NCBI RefSeq assembly: GCF_902706195.1
Contig: NZ_CACSJO010000001.1
Coordinates: forward strand, 124,001 to 188,000
Direction: 5' to 3'
DNA length: 64,000 nt
DNA from: Novosphingobium sp. 18050
GTDB lineage: Bacteria > Pseudomonadota > Alphaproteobacteria > Sphingomonadales > Sphingomonadaceae
A program made the translations under genes and the position numbers. Below, one piece after another: positions 45,204 through 55,926 of this stretch. The stretch's first letter is position 1; the number at the start of each line of letters is the position of its first letter. The notes below the pieces were generated by a model, which worked only from the letters and a program-made list of their open reading frames with translations, was not told where the DNA came from and did no database searches.

Positions 45204-46829
45204 TCAATCCTCCAGCAGCAGGATCTGGACCTGCGGCTTCTTGCCCGACCAACGCGTAGCGGCGCGGCGAGCAGCTAGGCGCGCAGCTTCGACTCGTACC
45301 GCCCGATCAGCCTTCTTGGCGCGGCCCAAAGCGTCAGCGATGTCCTTTTTGGCTTCCGCTACGAACTGGTCGTAGTCTTCGTCCAGCGGCAGACCCAGTG
45401 CCGATACTTCGACATGGCCCTTGCGGTCAGCCGCCACCGACACGACGCCGTTGGAGGCAATACGCCGGCGCATGACGATGGCCTCTCCGTTGGCCGGCGA
45501 AATAATGTCACCGTCAAGCAGCAGGCGTCCTGCATGAACTTCCCCGAACTTGCCGGGACGGTTGGGCGCTAGACGCACGAGATCGCCGTTCTTCTGGAAG
45601 ATCGCCTTGGGAATCCCGACGGCAATGCCGAGGCGCGCCTGCTCCTTCATGTGGCGAATTTCGCCGTGTACAGGCATCAGGATCTGCGGACGTAGCCAGG
45701 AATAGAGCGCCTCCAGTTCCGGGCGGCCCGGGTGGCCGGAAACATGGATCGGGCTCTGCCGGTCGGTGACGACGACGATGCCCAAGTCCGCGAGGCGGTT
45801 CTGGATGCGGCCGATCTGGATTTCGTTACCCGGAATCTGACGGCTGGAGAACAGCACCACGTCGCCCTTTTCGAGCTTGATCGGGTGATTACCGTCGGCA
45901 ATGCGGGCCAGCGCCGCACGCGGCTCCCCCTGCCCGCCGGTGGCGACGATCAAGACTTCACCGTTGGGCAGGCCCATCGCCGTATCCACGTCGATCAGTT
46001 CCGGCAGGTCCTTGAGATACCCGCAGGACTTGCCCACCGCAATGATACGGTCCAGCGAACGGCCGGCGACGCAAAGCTGACGTCCCGTCTTCTTCGCGAC
46101 GTCGCCCAGCGTTTGCAGGCGCGCGACGTTCGAGGCGAAAGTCGTCACCACTACGCGGCGCCCCTTGTGGCGCTTCACTTCGGCCAGCAGCCCGCGATAG
46201 ACTTCGCCTTCGGAACCCGAAGCTTCAGGGTTGAAGACGTTGGTGGAATCGCAGACCAGCGCGAGCACGCCTTCGTCGCCGATGGCGGTCAGTTCCGCCT
46301 GCGTCGCCGGGGTCCCTACCTGAGGCTCGTCGTCGAGCTTCCAGTCGCCGGTGTGGAAAATGCGGCCATAAGGCGTCTCGATTACCAGCGCATTGCCCTC
46401 AGCGATCGAGTGCGCCAGCGGAACGTAGCGTATGCCGAACGGGCCAAGGTCGAAATTTTCGAGGTCGTCGACTACATTCAGCTCGATTTCGTCGAGGATG
46501 CCCGCCTCTTCCAGCTTGGCCGCGACCAGCTTGGCGGTGAACGGGGTCGCATAGAGCGGAACTCCCAGTTCCTGCGCAAAATAGGGGACCGCGCCGATGT
46601 GGTCCTCATGCGCGTGGGTCAGGACGATGCCGAGCAGGTTCTCGCGCTCGTTCTCGATAAATTCGAGGTCGGCGAAAACGAGGTCGACGCCGGGGTATTC
46701 GTTGCCCGAGAAGGTCATGCCGAGATCGACCATAAGCCACTTGCCCTGGCAGCCGTAGAGATTGACGTTCATGCCGATCTCGCCCGAGCCGCCGAGCGCA
46801 CAGAACAGCAGTTCATTACCTGGAATCAC
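45204..46829 (-). CDS. rnj: Ribonuclease J
   Basis: 541 residues. Metallo-beta-lactamase core with zinc ligands in [13 protein letters not shown] (about 72-84), later His and Asp residues in HTGDWKLD (about 160-167) and CDSTN (about 190). The beta-CASP part includes [18 protein letters not shown] (about 218-235) and [26 protein letters not shown] is at about 355-364. RNase J trims rRNA and degrades mRNA with endo- and 5'-exonuclease activity. The start overlaps coaX by four bases, and the order coaX-rnj is conserved in alphaproteobacteria. Length is normal. Confidence 0.96.
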   Translation of the reverse strand: MIPGNELLFCALGGSGEIGMNVNLYGCQGKWLMVDLGMTFSGNEYPGVDLVFADLEFIENERENLLGIVLTHAHEDHIGAVPYFAQELGVPLYATPFTAKLVAAKLEEAGILDEIELNVVDDLENFDLGPFGIRYVPLAHSIAEGNALVIETPYGRIFHTGDWKLDDEPQVGTPATQAELTAIGDEGVLALVCDSTNVFNPEASGSEGEVYRGLLAEVKRHKGRRVVVTTFASNVARLQTLGDVAKKTGRQLCVAGRSLDRIIAVGKSCGYLKDLPELIDVDTAMGLPNGEVLIVATGGQGEPRAALARIADGNHPIKLEKGDVVLFSSRQIPGNEIQIGRIQNRLADLGIVVVTDRQSPIHVSGHPGRPELEALYSWLRPQILMPVHGEIRHMKEQARLGIAVGIPKAIFQKNGDLVRLAPNRPGKFGEVHAGRLLLDGDIISPANGEAIVMRRRIASNGVVSVAADRKGHVEVSALGLPLDEDYDQFVAEAKKDIADALGRAKKADRAVRVEAARLAARRAATRWSGKKPQVQILLLED

Positions 46830-47605
46830 TTAGATGCGGCCCTTTGCGCGAGGATGGCGAGGCCATCGATTGTGAGGTCGGGATCGACCGCGTCAAATAT
46901 GGTGGTTGCTTCGTCAAACAGAACGGCGAGCCCGCCGGTGGCGATGACTTTGGCCGGACGACCGATTTCAGCGCGGATGCGGGCGATCAGGCCCTCCATC
47001 ATCGCGACATAACCCCAGAATACCCCAATGAGCATCTGGTCTTCGGTGTTGCGGCCAACGACGCTGTCGGTCTTGGGCACCTCGATCGCGATGCGCGGCA
47101 GCTTGGCGGTATTCCCCACCAGCGCGTCGAGCGAGAGGTTGATGCCGGGGGCGATAATGCCGCCCTTGTAGGCGCCGTTGAAGTCGATCACGTCGAATGT
47201 CGTGGCGGTGCCGAAATCGACGACGATCAGGTCGCCCGCGTGCTTGGCATGGGCGGCAATCGCATTCACCGCGCGGTCAGCGCCCAGCGAACGAGGCTCG
47301 TCCACATCGATATCGATGGCGTAATCTGCCTTACCCTGCCCTGCCAGTAGCGGCTCGACATCGAAGTAGTGGCGCGCGAGAATCTCCAGATTGTGAAGCG
47401 CGCGCGGCACCACGGTAGAGATGATGATCTTGTCGATCGCCTTGGCCTCGACGCCGCGAATGGCGAGGAGCTGCATCAGCCATACCGCATATTCGTCGCC
47501 AGTGCGGCGCGGATCGGTGGCGATGCGCCAGCGTCCCCGGATGGCGCGGCCATCGAGCAGGGCGAAGACGACATTGGTATTGCCGGCGTCAATTGCGAGC
47601 AGCAT
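46826..47605 (-). CDS. coaX: Type III pantothenate kinase
   Basis: 259 residues. ASKHA-fold motifs are present: [13 protein letters not shown] at 6-18 (phosphate 1), [13 protein letters not shown] near 108-120 with the conserved Asp, [12 protein letters not shown] near 128-139 (phosphate 2), and [15 protein letters not shown] near 146-160 for pantothenate binding. It catalyses the first step of coenzyme A synthesis and, unlike type I, is not inhibited by CoA. It lies between birA and rnj in the leftward cluster; the gap to birA is 22 bases. Length is typical. Confidence 0.96.
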   Translation of the reverse strand: MLLAIDAGNTNVVFALLDGRAIRGRWRIATDPRRTGDEYAVWLMQLLAIRGVEAKAIDKIIISTVVPRALHNLEILARHYFDVEPLLAGQGKADYAIDIDVDEPRSLGADRAVNAIAAHAKHAGDLIVVDFGTATTFDVIDFNGAYKGGIIAPGINLSLDALVGNTAKLPRIAIEVPKTDSVVGRNTEDQMLIGVFWGYVAMMEGLIARIRAEIGRPAKVIATGGLAVLFDEATTIFDAVDPDLTIDGLAILAQRAASK

Positions 47606-47627
47606 GAGACGTATCGTTCCTCAACAC

Positions 47628-48344
47628 TCAGGTCTGCGCGAGCAGGACATCGCCGGCGTGGATCGTGCGGACCGAACCATCCGCCAGGGCGAGACGGAGG
47701 TTTCCGTCATCGGCCAGCCCAGCGAAAGTGCCATGTACCGCGTCCTCTCCGGGCGGCAGCACCGTCAGCGGCGTTCCCTTGGGATGCGCGGCACTCTGCC
47801 AGCGACGCAGGAGCGGGGCAAGGCCGACCGAGCGCCAACGCTGCAGTTCGATGTTGAAAGCAGAGGCCAGCGCCCCGGCGAAATCATCGCGGGACGGCGC
47901 AGGACCGTATTCGGTAAGTTTTGCGACCTGGCGGCCCTGGATTGCCGGAGCGTTGGCCAGGTTCACGCCAATGCCGACGATGACGACCCCGCCGGTCATT
48001 TCCAGCAGGATGCCGGCAACCTTGCCGCCGCCCAGCAGGAGGTCGTTGGGCCACTTCAGCAGAAGGTCCCTGCCCTCAGGCACAAATACGGACAGCGCCT
48101 CGTGAACTGCGAGGCCTGTCAGCAGAGCCAAGCTGGCCGGCGAGGGATCGCCGGGTGCGAGACGCACCGCAGTCGACCCCATGAAATTGCCGGAGCCATC
48201 GTTCCATGCGCGACCGAGGCGGCCCTTACCTGCAGTCTGTCGATCAGCGATCAGCCAATCGCCTTCGGGCAGGTAGTCCCCGCCCGAAATCCGGGCCACC
48301 AGATCTGCGTTGGTGGACCCGGTTTCCGCGACGGTATGGATCAA
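47628..48344 (-). CDS. birA: Biotin-protein ligase
   Basis: 238 residues from a TTG at 48344 overlapping the nuoN stop (TTGA); no ATG fits the family N-terminus. Motifs in order: ETGSTNADL (8-16), TAGKGRLGRAW (about 38-48, the biotinyl-AMP loop), LKWPNDLLLGGGKVAGIL (about 97-114, with the catalytic Lys), VVIVGIGVNLAN (about 120-131), and a small C-terminal SH3-like domain. There is no N-terminal DNA-binding domain, so it is a class I enzyme without repressor function. It attaches biotin to acetyl-CoA carboxylase and similar proteins. Confidence 0.93.
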   Translation of the reverse strand: MIHTVAETGSTNADLVARISGGDYLPEGDWLIADRQTAGKGRLGRAWNDGSGNFMGSTAVRLAPGDPSPASLALLTGLAVHEALSVFVPEGRDLLLKWPNDLLLGGGKVAGILLEMTGGVVIVGIGVNLANAPAIQGRQVAKLTEYGPAPSRDDFAGALASAFNIELQRWRSVGLAPLLRRWQSAAHPKGTPLTVLPPGEDAVHGTFAGLADDGNLRLALADGSVRTIHAGDVLLAQT

Positions 48345-49804
48345 GACGCGAAGAACAGTGCCGTCGCTGCGGTCGCGGCCAGCGCGCTCAGCCACTTGGT
48401 CAGAAGGTAGCCGAGCGGCGAGATGAACAGGCAGGAAACCACAAGGATCGCCTTGTGCCAAACATCGCTCTCACCCTTCACCACATCGACCGGTTCGTCG
48501 AAGTACATGACCTTGACGACCTTTAGGTAGTAGAAGGCGCCGATCACCGAAGCTGCGAAACCGATGGCGGCCAGCGGCATCATGCCAGCATCAACAGCAG
48601 CCTGGAAGACAAGGAACTTGCCCCAGAAGCCGAAGAGCGGCGGAATACCGGCAAGGCTGAACATGATGATCGCCAGGCCGAGCGCCAGCCCCGGACGGGT
48701 GCGCGACAGACCGGCGAGGCTCGCGATTTCCTCAACCGTGTTGCCGTCTTCGTCCTTGAGCATCAGGATGGCCGCGAAGCCGCCCAGCGTCATGGCGACG
48801 TAGATCGTCAGGTAGAACAGCATGGCGGCAGCGCCCTGCTGGTTCGCGGCGGCAAGCCCGACCAGCATGAAGCCGACGTTGTTGATCGACGAATAGGCCA
48901 TCAGGCGCTTGATGTTCTTCTGACCGATGGCACCCACTGCGCCAACAACGATGGAAGCCAGCGCAAGGAAGACGACGATCTGCTGCCAGGCCTGCGCCTG
49001 CTCACCAAAAGCGTCGAGCAGCACCCGCATGGTCAGGCCCAGCGCCGCGACCTTGGGAGCCGAGGCGAAGAACATCGTCACCGGAGCCGGTGCACCTTCA
49101 TAAACGTCGGGCGTCCACATGTGGAACGGCACGGCGCTGATCTTGAAGGCCAGACCTGCCAGCATGAAGATGATGCCAAACAGGGCGCCATGCGACAGAC
49201 CGCCCGCAACTGCGGCGTTGATACCACTGAACGAGGTGGTGCCGGTAAAGCCATACGTCAGGCTCATACCGAACAGCAGAATGCCCGAGGCCAGCGCGCC
49301 CAGTACGAAGTACTTGAGGCCTGCTTCAGCCGAACGCCCATCGGTACGCAGGAATGCCGCGAGGACATAAGCTGCCAGCGAGTTCATCTCGAGGCCGATG
49401 TAGAGCGTGATCAGATCGGTGGCCGAGACCATTAGCCCCATGCCCAGCGCCGCGAAGATTACAAGCACTGGGAATTCGGCCCGCATGGCGCCGAGGCGTT
49501 CAAAGAAAGCCGGCGCGATCACCAGAGTAGCGGCCGCAGAGAGATAGATCAGGATCTTGGCGTAGCTAGAGAAAGCATCGGCGTGATACTGGCCGAAAAA
49601 GGCCGAAGTATCGGGCCCCATCGCACTGCTGCAAAGAGCAGGTGCGACGAGCGCCATGGCCCCGACCAGCACCGTGACGGCGAGAATCGAGATCAGGCGA
49701 CTTGCCTTGTCACCGCCCCAGGCAGCGATCAGGAGCAGGACGAGGCCTGCAATGCTTAGCGTTTCTTCCGGCGCGATCAGGCGCAGCGACTGCGACCAGT
49801 CCAT
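48341..49804 (-). CDS. nuoN: NADH-quinone oxidoreductase subunit N
   Basis: 487 residues with about 14 membrane helices. The antiporter-like core has the family signatures YIGLEMNSLAAYVLAA with a conserved Glu (about residues 135-150), LKYFVLGALASGILLFGMSLTYG with a Lys, FKISAVPFHMWTPDVYEGAP, and KRLMAYSSINNVGFMLVGL. It is one of three proton-pumping antiporter-like subunits of complex I. It overlaps birA and abuts nuoM by one base. Length is normal. Confidence 0.97.
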   Translation of the reverse strand: MDWSQSLRLIAPEETLSIAGLVLLLIAAWGGDKASRLISILAVTVLVGAMALVAPALCSSAMGPDTSAFFGQYHADAFSSYAKILIYLSAAATLVIAPAFFERLGAMRAEFPVLVIFAALGMGLMVSATDLITLYIGLEMNSLAAYVLAAFLRTDGRSAEAGLKYFVLGALASGILLFGMSLTYGFTGTTSFSGINAAVAGGLSHGALFGIIFMLAGLAFKISAVPFHMWTPDVYEGAPAPVTMFFASAPKVAALGLTMRVLLDAFGEQAQAWQQIVVFLALASIVVGAVGAIGQKNIKRLMAYSSINNVGFMLVGLAAANQQGAAAMLFYLTIYVAMTLGGFAAILMLKDEDGNTVEEIASLAGLSRTRPGLALGLAIIMFSLAGIPPLFGFWGKFLVFQAAVDAGMMPLAAIGFAASVIGAFYYLKVVKVMYFDEPVDVVKGESDVWHKAILVVSCLFISPLGYLLTKWLSALAATAATALFFAS

Positions 49805-51342
49805 CAGTGTGACCCCCCGTGCGCAGCGGATTCTTCGTGCGCAGGCTTAGCTTTTCCAATTGTCGGCGCGCTGTCCCCTGCCGGCTTCGCACGGGCGAGG
49901 CGGGCATCGAGCGCGGCGATGTCGGCGCGCATCGGAGCGAGGAAGCTCTCAGGGTATACACCCATCCACAGGACCGCGAGGCCCAGCGGAACCACCATCA
50001 GCAGTTCACGCAGGTCGAGGTCCGGCATAGCAGCGGCATCGGCGTTTTTCTGATCACCGAAGGCGACCCGGCGATAAAGGTAGAGCATGTAGGCAGCACC
50101 CAAGATGATACCGGTGGTGCAGATCAGCGCCGCCCACGTCGATACCTGGTAGATGCCACCAAGGCTCAGGAATTCGCCGACGAAACCGCTGGTGCCCGGA
50201 AGACCTATCGAGGCCATCGTGAAAAGCATGAAGAACAGCGCGTAACGCGGCATGTTGATGGCAAGACCGCCGTAACGGCTGATCTCGCGCGTGTGGAGCC
50301 GGTCGTAGATGACGCCGACGCAGAGGAACAGCGCACCGGCAACGAGGCCGTGGCTGAGCATGACCATCATCGAGCCTTCGAGGCCCTGCTTGTTGAAGGC
50401 GAACAGGCCGATCGTCACGATCGCCATGTGAGCGACCGAGGAATAGGCGATCAGCTTCTTCATATCGCTCTGCACGAGCGCGATCAGCGAAGTGATGACC
50501 ACCGCGGCCATCGACAGGCCCCAGATCAACGGCGCAAAGTACGCCGAGGCTTCAGGGAACATCGGCAGCGAAAAGCGGATGAAGCCGTAACCACCCATCT
50601 TCAGCAGGACGCCGGCCAGGATGACCGAGCCGCCCGTCGGCGCCTGAACGTGCGCCGCCGGAAGCCAAGTGTGGACCGGCCACATCGGCATCTTCACCGC
50701 GAAGCTGGCGAAGAATGCGAGCCACAACCAGGTCTGCACCTGCGGGTCGAAGTCATAGGCCATCAGTGTAGGTACGTCAGTGGTGCCGGCGGTGTGGACC
50801 ATCCACAGCATGGCGACCAGCATCAGCACCGAGCCGAGCAGCGTGTAGAGGAAGAACTTGTAGCTGGCGTAGATCCTGTCGGCGCCGCCCCAGATACCAA
50901 TGATCAGATACATCGGGATCAGGCCGGCTTCGAAGAACATGTAGAACAGGAAGATGTCCTGGGCCGCGAAAACGCCGATCATCAGCGTTTCGACGAGCAG
51001 GAACGCAGCCATGTATTCGCCGACCCGCTTCTCGATCGAATTCCAGCTCGCGCCGATGCAGATCGGCATGAGGAAGACCGAGAGCATGATCAGCAGCAGT
51101 GCGATGCCGTCTATGCCCAGGGCCCAGGAGAAGCCCGAGAAGATTTCGAGACGCTCCGTGAACTGCCACTGGGCACCGCCCACGTCGAAGTTCATCCAGA
51201 GGACGACGCCGAGGGCGAAGTCCACCAGGGTTGCGATCAACGCGACGCTGCGCGCCGCTTTCGCTTCGAGGAAGAGGCAGGCCAGTGCGCCGATTAGCGG
51301 CACGGCCAGCATCAGGCTGAGGATGGGAAAACCACTCATCAT
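49804..51342 (-). CDS. nuoM: NADH-quinone oxidoreductase subunit M
   Basis: 512 residues with about 14 membrane helices. Hallmarks are FFEAGLIPMYLIIGIWGG (conserved Glu near 140), YKFFLYTLLGSVLMLVAML, FAVKMPMWPVHTWLPAAHVQAPTGGSVILAGVLLKMGGYG (conserved Lys near 230) and KLIAYSSVAHMAIVTIGLF. It is a proton-pumping subunit of complex I, between NuoL and NuoN. The C-terminal 40 residues form a polar Ala/Pro/Glu/His tail longer than in Escherichia coli. Starts one base after the nuoL stop. Confidence 0.97.
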   Translation of the reverse strand: MMSGFPILSLMLAVPLIGALACLFLEAKAARSVALIATLVDFALGVVLWMNFDVGGAQWQFTERLEIFSGFSWALGIDGIALLLIMLSVFLMPICIGASWNSIEKRVGEYMAAFLLVETLMIGVFAAQDIFLFYMFFEAGLIPMYLIIGIWGGADRIYASYKFFLYTLLGSVLMLVAMLWMVHTAGTTDVPTLMAYDFDPQVQTWLWLAFFASFAVKMPMWPVHTWLPAAHVQAPTGGSVILAGVLLKMGGYGFIRFSLPMFPEASAYFAPLIWGLSMAAVVITSLIALVQSDMKKLIAYSSVAHMAIVTIGLFAFNKQGLEGSMMVMLSHGLVAGALFLCVGVIYDRLHTREISRYGGLAINMPRYALFFMLFTMASIGLPGTSGFVGEFLSLGGIYQVSTWAALICTTGIILGAAYMLYLYRRVAFGDQKNADAAAMPDLDLRELLMVVPLGLAVLWMGVYPESFLAPMRADIAALDARLARAKPAGDSAPTIGKAKPAHEESAAHGGSH

Positions 51343-51343
51343 C

Positions 51344-53446
51344 TTATCCCGCGATCACCCAGCTGATGGCGCCGACAAGGCCCAGCAGCATCACAAGAGC
51401 ATAGCTGTACAGATAGCCCGACTGGACCTTCTGCGCGTAAGTCGACCCCTTGGACACTACCCAAGCGGCGCCGTCAGGACCGAAGCGGTCGATGACGCCA
51501 ATGTCGAGAACCTTCCAGAACACCTGTCCGAGCCAGAAGGCGGGACGGACGAAGATGGCGTTGTACAATTCGTCGAACATCCACTTGCGGTACACGAAGG
51601 TGTAGACCGGTCCGAGCTGTGCGGCGACTGCCTTGGGGAACGAGAGGTTCTTGATGTAGCCGTACCAGGCGATCACGAAACCGATGGCCATAGCCGTGAA
51701 CGGCGTCCACTTCACCCAGGTTGGCACGCCGTGCATGGCGTGGATCAGGTGTTCGTGGAACACCAGAGCCCCCTTCCAGAACTCGCCCTCACCTTCGGAA
51801 ACGAAGGCATGGTTGAAGACGAACCCGGCAGCAACTGCACCCACGGCGAGGATCAGCAGCGGAACCAGCATTACCAGCGGGCTTTCGTGCGGGTGGTAGC
51901 CACCCGTGCCGTCGCCGTGTGCAGCGTAGTCCGGGCCGCGCGAACCGATGTCTGCCGGTGCGTGGGCGTCGTCGTCATGCGCATGGTTATCATGAGCGTT
52001 CGCGTCGTGAGCATGATCATCATGCCCATGGCCGTGCGCGTCATGAACCGCGTGCTGGATGTGTTCTGACTGAATCCAGCGCGGCTTGCCAAAGAAGGTC
52101 AGGAAAACCAGGCGCCAGGAGTAGAAGCTGGTCATCAGCGCGGCGAAGATGCCCATCCAGAAGGCGAACGAGCCGACCGGAGTGCCCGAACCGAATGCTG
52201 CCTCGAGGATCGCATCCTTCGAGTAGAAGCCCGCGAAGCCCGCGACCCCGGCAATGCCGACGCCGGTGATGGCCAGCGTTCCCGCCGTCATCGTCCAAAA
52301 GGTAATCGGGATATGCTTACGCAGGTTGCCGTAGAAGCGCATGTCCTGTTCGTGGTGCATCGAGTGGATGACCGAACCGGCGCCGAGGAACAGCAGCGCC
52401 TTGAAGAAAGCGTGCGTGAACAGGTGGAACATAGCTGCGCCATAAGCGCCGACGCCGGCGGCGAAGAACATGTAGCCGAGCTGCGAGCAGGTCGAATAGG
52501 CGATGACGCGCTTGATGTCCCACTGCGTGCAGCCAACGGTGGCGGCAAAGAAGCAGGTGCAGGCACCGATCACGGCGATGACATGCATCGCGGTCTCGCT
52601 CTGCTCGAACATCGGCGAAAGACGGCAAACCATGAAGACGCCGGCGGTGACCATGGTCGCCGCGTGGATCAGCGCCGAAACAGGCGTCGGGCCTTCCATC
52701 GCGTCCGGCAGCCAGGTGTGCAGGCCGAGCTGGGCGGACTTGCCCATCGCGCCGATGAACAGCAGCAGGCAGATGACCGTCATCGTTTCGAAGCGCATGC
52801 CCAGGAAGCCGATCGTCGAACCCGCCATGGAAGGCGCCGCTTCGAGGATCGCCGGGATCGAAACGGTTCCGAACACCAGGAACGTCGCGAAGATACCGAG
52901 CATGAAGCCGAGGTCGCCCACGCGGTTGACCACGAAGGCCTTGATCGCGGCGGCGCCTGCCGAAGGCTTGCGGAACCAGAAACCGATCAGAAGGTACGAG
53001 GCAAGGCCCACGCCTTCCCAACCGAAGAACATCTGCACCAGGTTGTCCGCCGTCACCAGCATGAGCATGGCGAAAGTGAACAGCGACAGATACGCGAAGA
53101 AGCGCGGCTGATCCGCTTCCTCGCTCATGTAGCCCCACGAATAGAGGTGCACGAGCGCGGAAACCGAGGTGATGACGACGAGCATTACTGCCGTCAGCGT
53201 GTCCACCCGCAGCGCCCAGTCGAAGGTCATCGAGCCCGATGCCACCCACTTGAGAACGGGGACGACAGTGGCCTCGGCGTTACCGCTGAGGAAGCTGATG
53301 AAGATCGGCCAAGACAGGCCGCAGGCGATGAACAGCGCGCCGGTGGTCAGAACCTTGGGCAGGCCGAAACCGAACGACTTGTTCGCGAACCCGGCCAGGA
53401 TCGACGCCAGAAGCGGCAGGAAGACGATGATGAGAATCGACTGCAA
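51344..53446 (-). CDS. nuoL: NADH-quinone oxidoreductase subunit L, His-rich insertion
   Basis: 700 residues. The usual antiporter-like core is present: [19 protein letters not shown] (about residues 145-163), [35 protein letters not shown] (about 234-268) and [19 protein letters not shown] (about 320-338). Between about residues 460 and 520 there is a hydrophilic insertion made mostly of His, Asp and Ala ([20 protein letters not shown] and more). The C-terminus holds the long lateral helix that runs along NuoM and NuoN. It is the distal proton-pumping subunit. The insertion lengthens it well beyond the E. coli protein (about 613 residues). Confidence 0.97.
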   Translation of the reverse strand: MQSILIIVFLPLLASILAGFANKSFGFGLPKVLTTGALFIACGLSWPIFISFLSGNAEATVVPVLKWVASGSMTFDWALRVDTLTAVMLVVITSVSALVHLYSWGYMSEEADQPRFFAYLSLFTFAMLMLVTADNLVQMFFGWEGVGLASYLLIGFWFRKPSAGAAAIKAFVVNRVGDLGFMLGIFATFLVFGTVSIPAILEAAPSMAGSTIGFLGMRFETMTVICLLLFIGAMGKSAQLGLHTWLPDAMEGPTPVSALIHAATMVTAGVFMVCRLSPMFEQSETAMHVIAVIGACTCFFAATVGCTQWDIKRVIAYSTCSQLGYMFFAAGVGAYGAAMFHLFTHAFFKALLFLGAGSVIHSMHHEQDMRFYGNLRKHIPITFWTMTAGTLAITGVGIAGVAGFAGFYSKDAILEAAFGSGTPVGSFAFWMGIFAALMTSFYSWRLVFLTFFGKPRWIQSEHIQHAVHDAHGHGHDDHAHDANAHDNHAHDDDAHAPADIGSRGPDYAAHGDGTGGYHPHESPLVMLVPLLILAVGAVAAGFVFNHAFVSEGEGEFWKGALVFHEHLIHAMHGVPTWVKWTPFTAMAIGFVIAWYGYIKNLSFPKAVAAQLGPVYTFVYRKWMFDELYNAIFVRPAFWLGQVFWKVLDIGVIDRFGPDGAAWVVSKGSTYAQKVQSGYLYSYALVMLLGLVGAISWVIAG

Positions 53447-53450
53447 GGCC

Positions 53451-53756
53451 TTATCCCTTCATCCGGTTGACGTCGTCGACGGCAATGGTGCCGCGGCCAC
53501 GGAAATAGATCACGAGGATAGCAAGCCCCACTGCGGCCTCGCCGGCAGCCACCGTCAGCACGAACATGGCGAAGATCTGGCCAGTAAGGTCGTGCAGGAA
53601 GGCGCTGAACGCGACGAGATTGATGTTCACCGCAAGCAGGATCAATTCGATCGACATCAGGATGACGATGACGTTCTTGCGGTTGATGAAAATGCCGAGC
53701 ACGCCGAGCACGAAGAGGATCGAACTCACCACGACATAGTGTTCTACGCCGATCAC
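53451..53756 (-). CDS. nuoK: NADH-quinone oxidoreductase subunit K
   Basis: 101 residues, three membrane helices. The conserved acidic residues are in [21 protein letters not shown] (Glu near 37) and [18 protein letters not shown] (Glu near 73), which lie on the proton path between NuoH and the antiporter-like subunits. The end DVNRMKG is typical. It overlaps nuoJ by four bases and precedes nuoL by four bases. Confidence 0.97.
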   Translation of the reverse strand: MIGVEHYVVVSSILFVLGVLGIFINRKNVIVILMSIELILLAVNINLVAFSAFLHDLTGQIFAMFVLTVAAGEAAVGLAILVIYFRGRGTIAVDDVNRMKG

Positions 53757-54370
53757 AGCTGGACCCCCTTGCCCACTTCAGGCTTGACGTTGAAGGTCGC
53801 CTCTTCGGGACGGCGACGGTTCTGCTTGTCGACGTTCTGGCCGCGCGTTCCGCCGCGCTGACGGTGCGTCAGGACGATGGCGCCGATCATTGCGACGAGC
53901 AGGATGATGCCCGCTGCTTCGAAAAGGAACAGATAGCGGCTGTAGAGCAGCGCGCCGATCGCCTCGATGTTCGAAGCGCCCGCGGGCGTTGCGGCGGTGC
54001 CATTCGGCGTGCCGAGGGTCAGCGAACCGGCACGGTAAGCGCCGATGCCCAAAACCATTTCGGCCAGCAGCACGATGGCGACCAGCGCGCCGAACGGGAA
54101 ATAGCGCACGAAGCCGGCCCGCAGTTCGGCGAAGTCGATGTCGAGCATCATGACGACGAACAGGAACAGCACCGCGACAGCGCCCACATAGACGATGACG
54201 AGGAGCATCGCGATGAACTCGGCACCCACGAGGATCATAAGGCCAGCGGCGTTGAAGAACGCCAGGATCAGCCAGAGAACCGAGTGCACCGGGTTACGCG
54301 ACAGAATGGTGATCGCGCCGGAAGCGACGGTCATCACCGCGAAGAGATAGAAGGCGATTACGTGTATCAT
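53753..54370 (-). CDS. nuoJ: NADH-quinone oxidoreductase subunit J
   Basis: 205 residues with five membrane helices. The third carries the family's pi-bulge region [27 protein letters not shown] (about 50-77). The C-terminal 40 residues are polar and cytoplasmic ([20 protein letters not shown]...). It links NuoH to NuoK in the membrane arm of complex I. The start is 27 bases after the nuoI stop, with GGAAACGGG upstream on the minus strand. Confidence 0.95.
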   Translation of the reverse strand: MIHVIAFYLFAVMTVASGAITILSRNPVHSVLWLILAFFNAAGLMILVGAEFIAMLLVIVYVGAVAVLFLFVVMMLDIDFAELRAGFVRYFPFGALVAIVLLAEMVLGIGAYRAGSLTLGTPNGTAATPAGASNIEAIGALLYSRYLFLFEAAGIILLVAMIGAIVLTHRQRGGTRGQNVDKQNRRRPEEATFNVKPEVGKGVQL

Positions 54371-54397
54371 GGAAGCCCGTTTCCTTGCGCGTGCCGG

Positions 54398-54883
54398 TTA
54401 ACGGTACGGCGCATCGGCTTCAAGGTTCGCGGCGATAGCCCGCTCCCACTTGTCCCCGTTCGCCAGCAGCTTGGCCTTGTCGTAGAGCAGTTCTTCGCGC
54501 GTTTCAGTCGCGTATTCGAAGTTCGGCCCCTCGACGATCGCGTCCACCGGACAGGCCTCTTGGCAGAAACCGCAGTAGATGCACTTCGTCATGTCGATGT
54601 CGTAGCGCGTGGTACGGCGCGAACCGTCGACGCGGGGAGCCGCCTCGATGGTGATGGCCTGCGCCGGACAGATCGCCTCGCAAAGCTTGCAGGCGATGCA
54701 GCGTTCCTCGCCGTTGGGATAACGGCGCAGGGCGTGCTCACCGCGGAAGCGGGGCGAAAGCGGGTTCTTCTCGAACGGATAGTTGATGGTCGCCTTGGGC
54801 CTGAAGAAATACTTCAGGGTCAGCCAGTGCGCCTTCACGAACTCCCAGAGCGTGAAGCTCTTGATGAGATGTGCGACGGTCAT
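54398..54883 (-). CDS. nuoI: NADH-quinone oxidoreductase subunit I
   Basis: 161 residues. Two 4Fe-4S motifs are intact: [12 protein letters not shown] at residues 62-73 and [12 protein letters not shown] at 101-112, giving clusters N6a and N6b, which pass electrons to NuoB. The N-terminal 35 residues form an amphipathic membrane anchor ([20 protein letters not shown]). It overlaps nuoH by four bases. Length and residues are those of the alphaproteobacterial/mitochondrial TYKY subunit. Confidence 0.98.
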   Translation of the reverse strand: MTVAHLIKSFTLWEFVKAHWLTLKYFFRPKATINYPFEKNPLSPRFRGEHALRRYPNGEERCIACKLCEAICPAQAITIEAAPRVDGSRRTTRYDIDMTKCIYCGFCQEACPVDAIVEGPNFEYATETREELLYDKAKLLANGDKWERAIAANLEADAPYR

Positions 54884-55926
54884 GCGAAGTGTCCGGTTGC
54901 CATGAGGTAGCCGCTGACGATGACAACGAACAGCAGCGATACGGGCAGGAAGACCTTCCAGCCCAGGCGCATCAGTTGGTCATAGCGGTAACGGGGAACC
55001 GTCGCCTTGACCCAGCTGAACACGAAGAAGAAGAACAGCACCTTGAGCAGGAACCAGATGAAGCCCGGCACGAGGTACAGAACGGGGATGTCGAGCGGCG
55101 GCAGCCAGCCACCCCAGAACAATGTTGCGTTAAGTGCGCACATCAGCAGCACGTTGGCATATTCGCCCAGCCAGTAGGCGGCGAAAGCCATCGACGAATA
55201 CTCGGTCTGGTAACCGGCGACGAGTTCGGATTCCGCTTCGGTAAGGTCGAACGGCGCGCGCTGCGTTTCCGCAAGGCTCGAAATCAGGAACATCACCCAC
55301 ATCGGGAACAGCAGCGGGTTCGCGACGAAGCCGTTGATGATGCCGAAGACGTGGCCCTTCTGCGCCAGGACGATGCCGTTCATATTGAACGTACCCGACC
55401 ACAGGACGACGCAGATCAGGATGAAGCCGATCGAGACTTCATAGGAGATCATCTGCGCCGAAGCACGCATCGCCGAGAAGAACGGGTACTTCGAATTCGA
55501 AGCCCAGCCCGCCATGATCGTGCCGTATACGCCCAGCGAACTGATCGCGAGAACGTAGAGCAGACCGATGTTGATGTCCGCGAGGATCGCGCCGCCGTTG
55601 AAGGGGATCACCGCCCAGGCCAGCAGCGCGAGACTGAAGGTCAGCACCGGCGCGATCAGGAACAGGCCCTTGTTCGCAGCCGAAGGAACGATGGTTTCCT
55701 GCAGGAAAACCTTGAGGCCGTCCGCGAAGGACTGCAGCAGACCAAAGGGGCCGACGACGTTGGGACCACGGCGCAGCGCCATGGCAGCCCAAATCTTCCG
55801 ATCGGCGTAGATGATCATCGCAACGCTGAGCATCAGCGGCAGCGCGATCAGCAGGATACCGCAGATCGTCGAAACGAACCACGCCCAGTCATGGGTCATC
55901 CCGAGGGACTGGAAGAACGAAGTCAT
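54880..55926 (-). CDS. nuoH: NADH-quinone oxidoreductase subunit H
   Basis: 348 residues with eight or nine membrane helices. Conserved loops are [30 protein letters not shown] (about 46-75, lining the quinone channel), [29 protein letters not shown] (about 215-243) and the C-terminal [16 protein letters not shown]. It forms the quinone entry and the first half-channel for protons. It overlaps nuoG and nuoI by four bases each. Confidence 0.98.
   Translation of the reverse strand: MTSFFQSLGMTHDWAWFVSTICGILLIALPLMLSVAMIIYADRKIWAAMALRRGPNVVGPFGLLQSFADGLKVFLQETIVPSAANKGLFLIAPVLTFSLALLAWAVIPFNGGAILADINIGLLYVLAISSLGVYGTIMAGWASNSKYPFFSAMRASAQMISYEVSIGFILICVVLWSGTFNMNGIVLAQKGHVFGIINGFVANPLLFPMWVMFLISSLAETQRAPFDLTEAESELVAGYQTEYSSMAFAAYWLGEYANVLLMCALNATLFWGGWLPPLDIPVLYLVPGFIWFLLKVLFFFFVFSWVKATVPRYRYDQLMRLGWKVFLPVSLLFVVIVSGYLMATGHFA

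Noticed and set aside
49819..53470. Long rightward frames opposite nuoM and nuoL
   Set aside because: Compositionally biased Arg/Asp/Glu/Gln/His strings typical of antisense frames of membrane protein genes.
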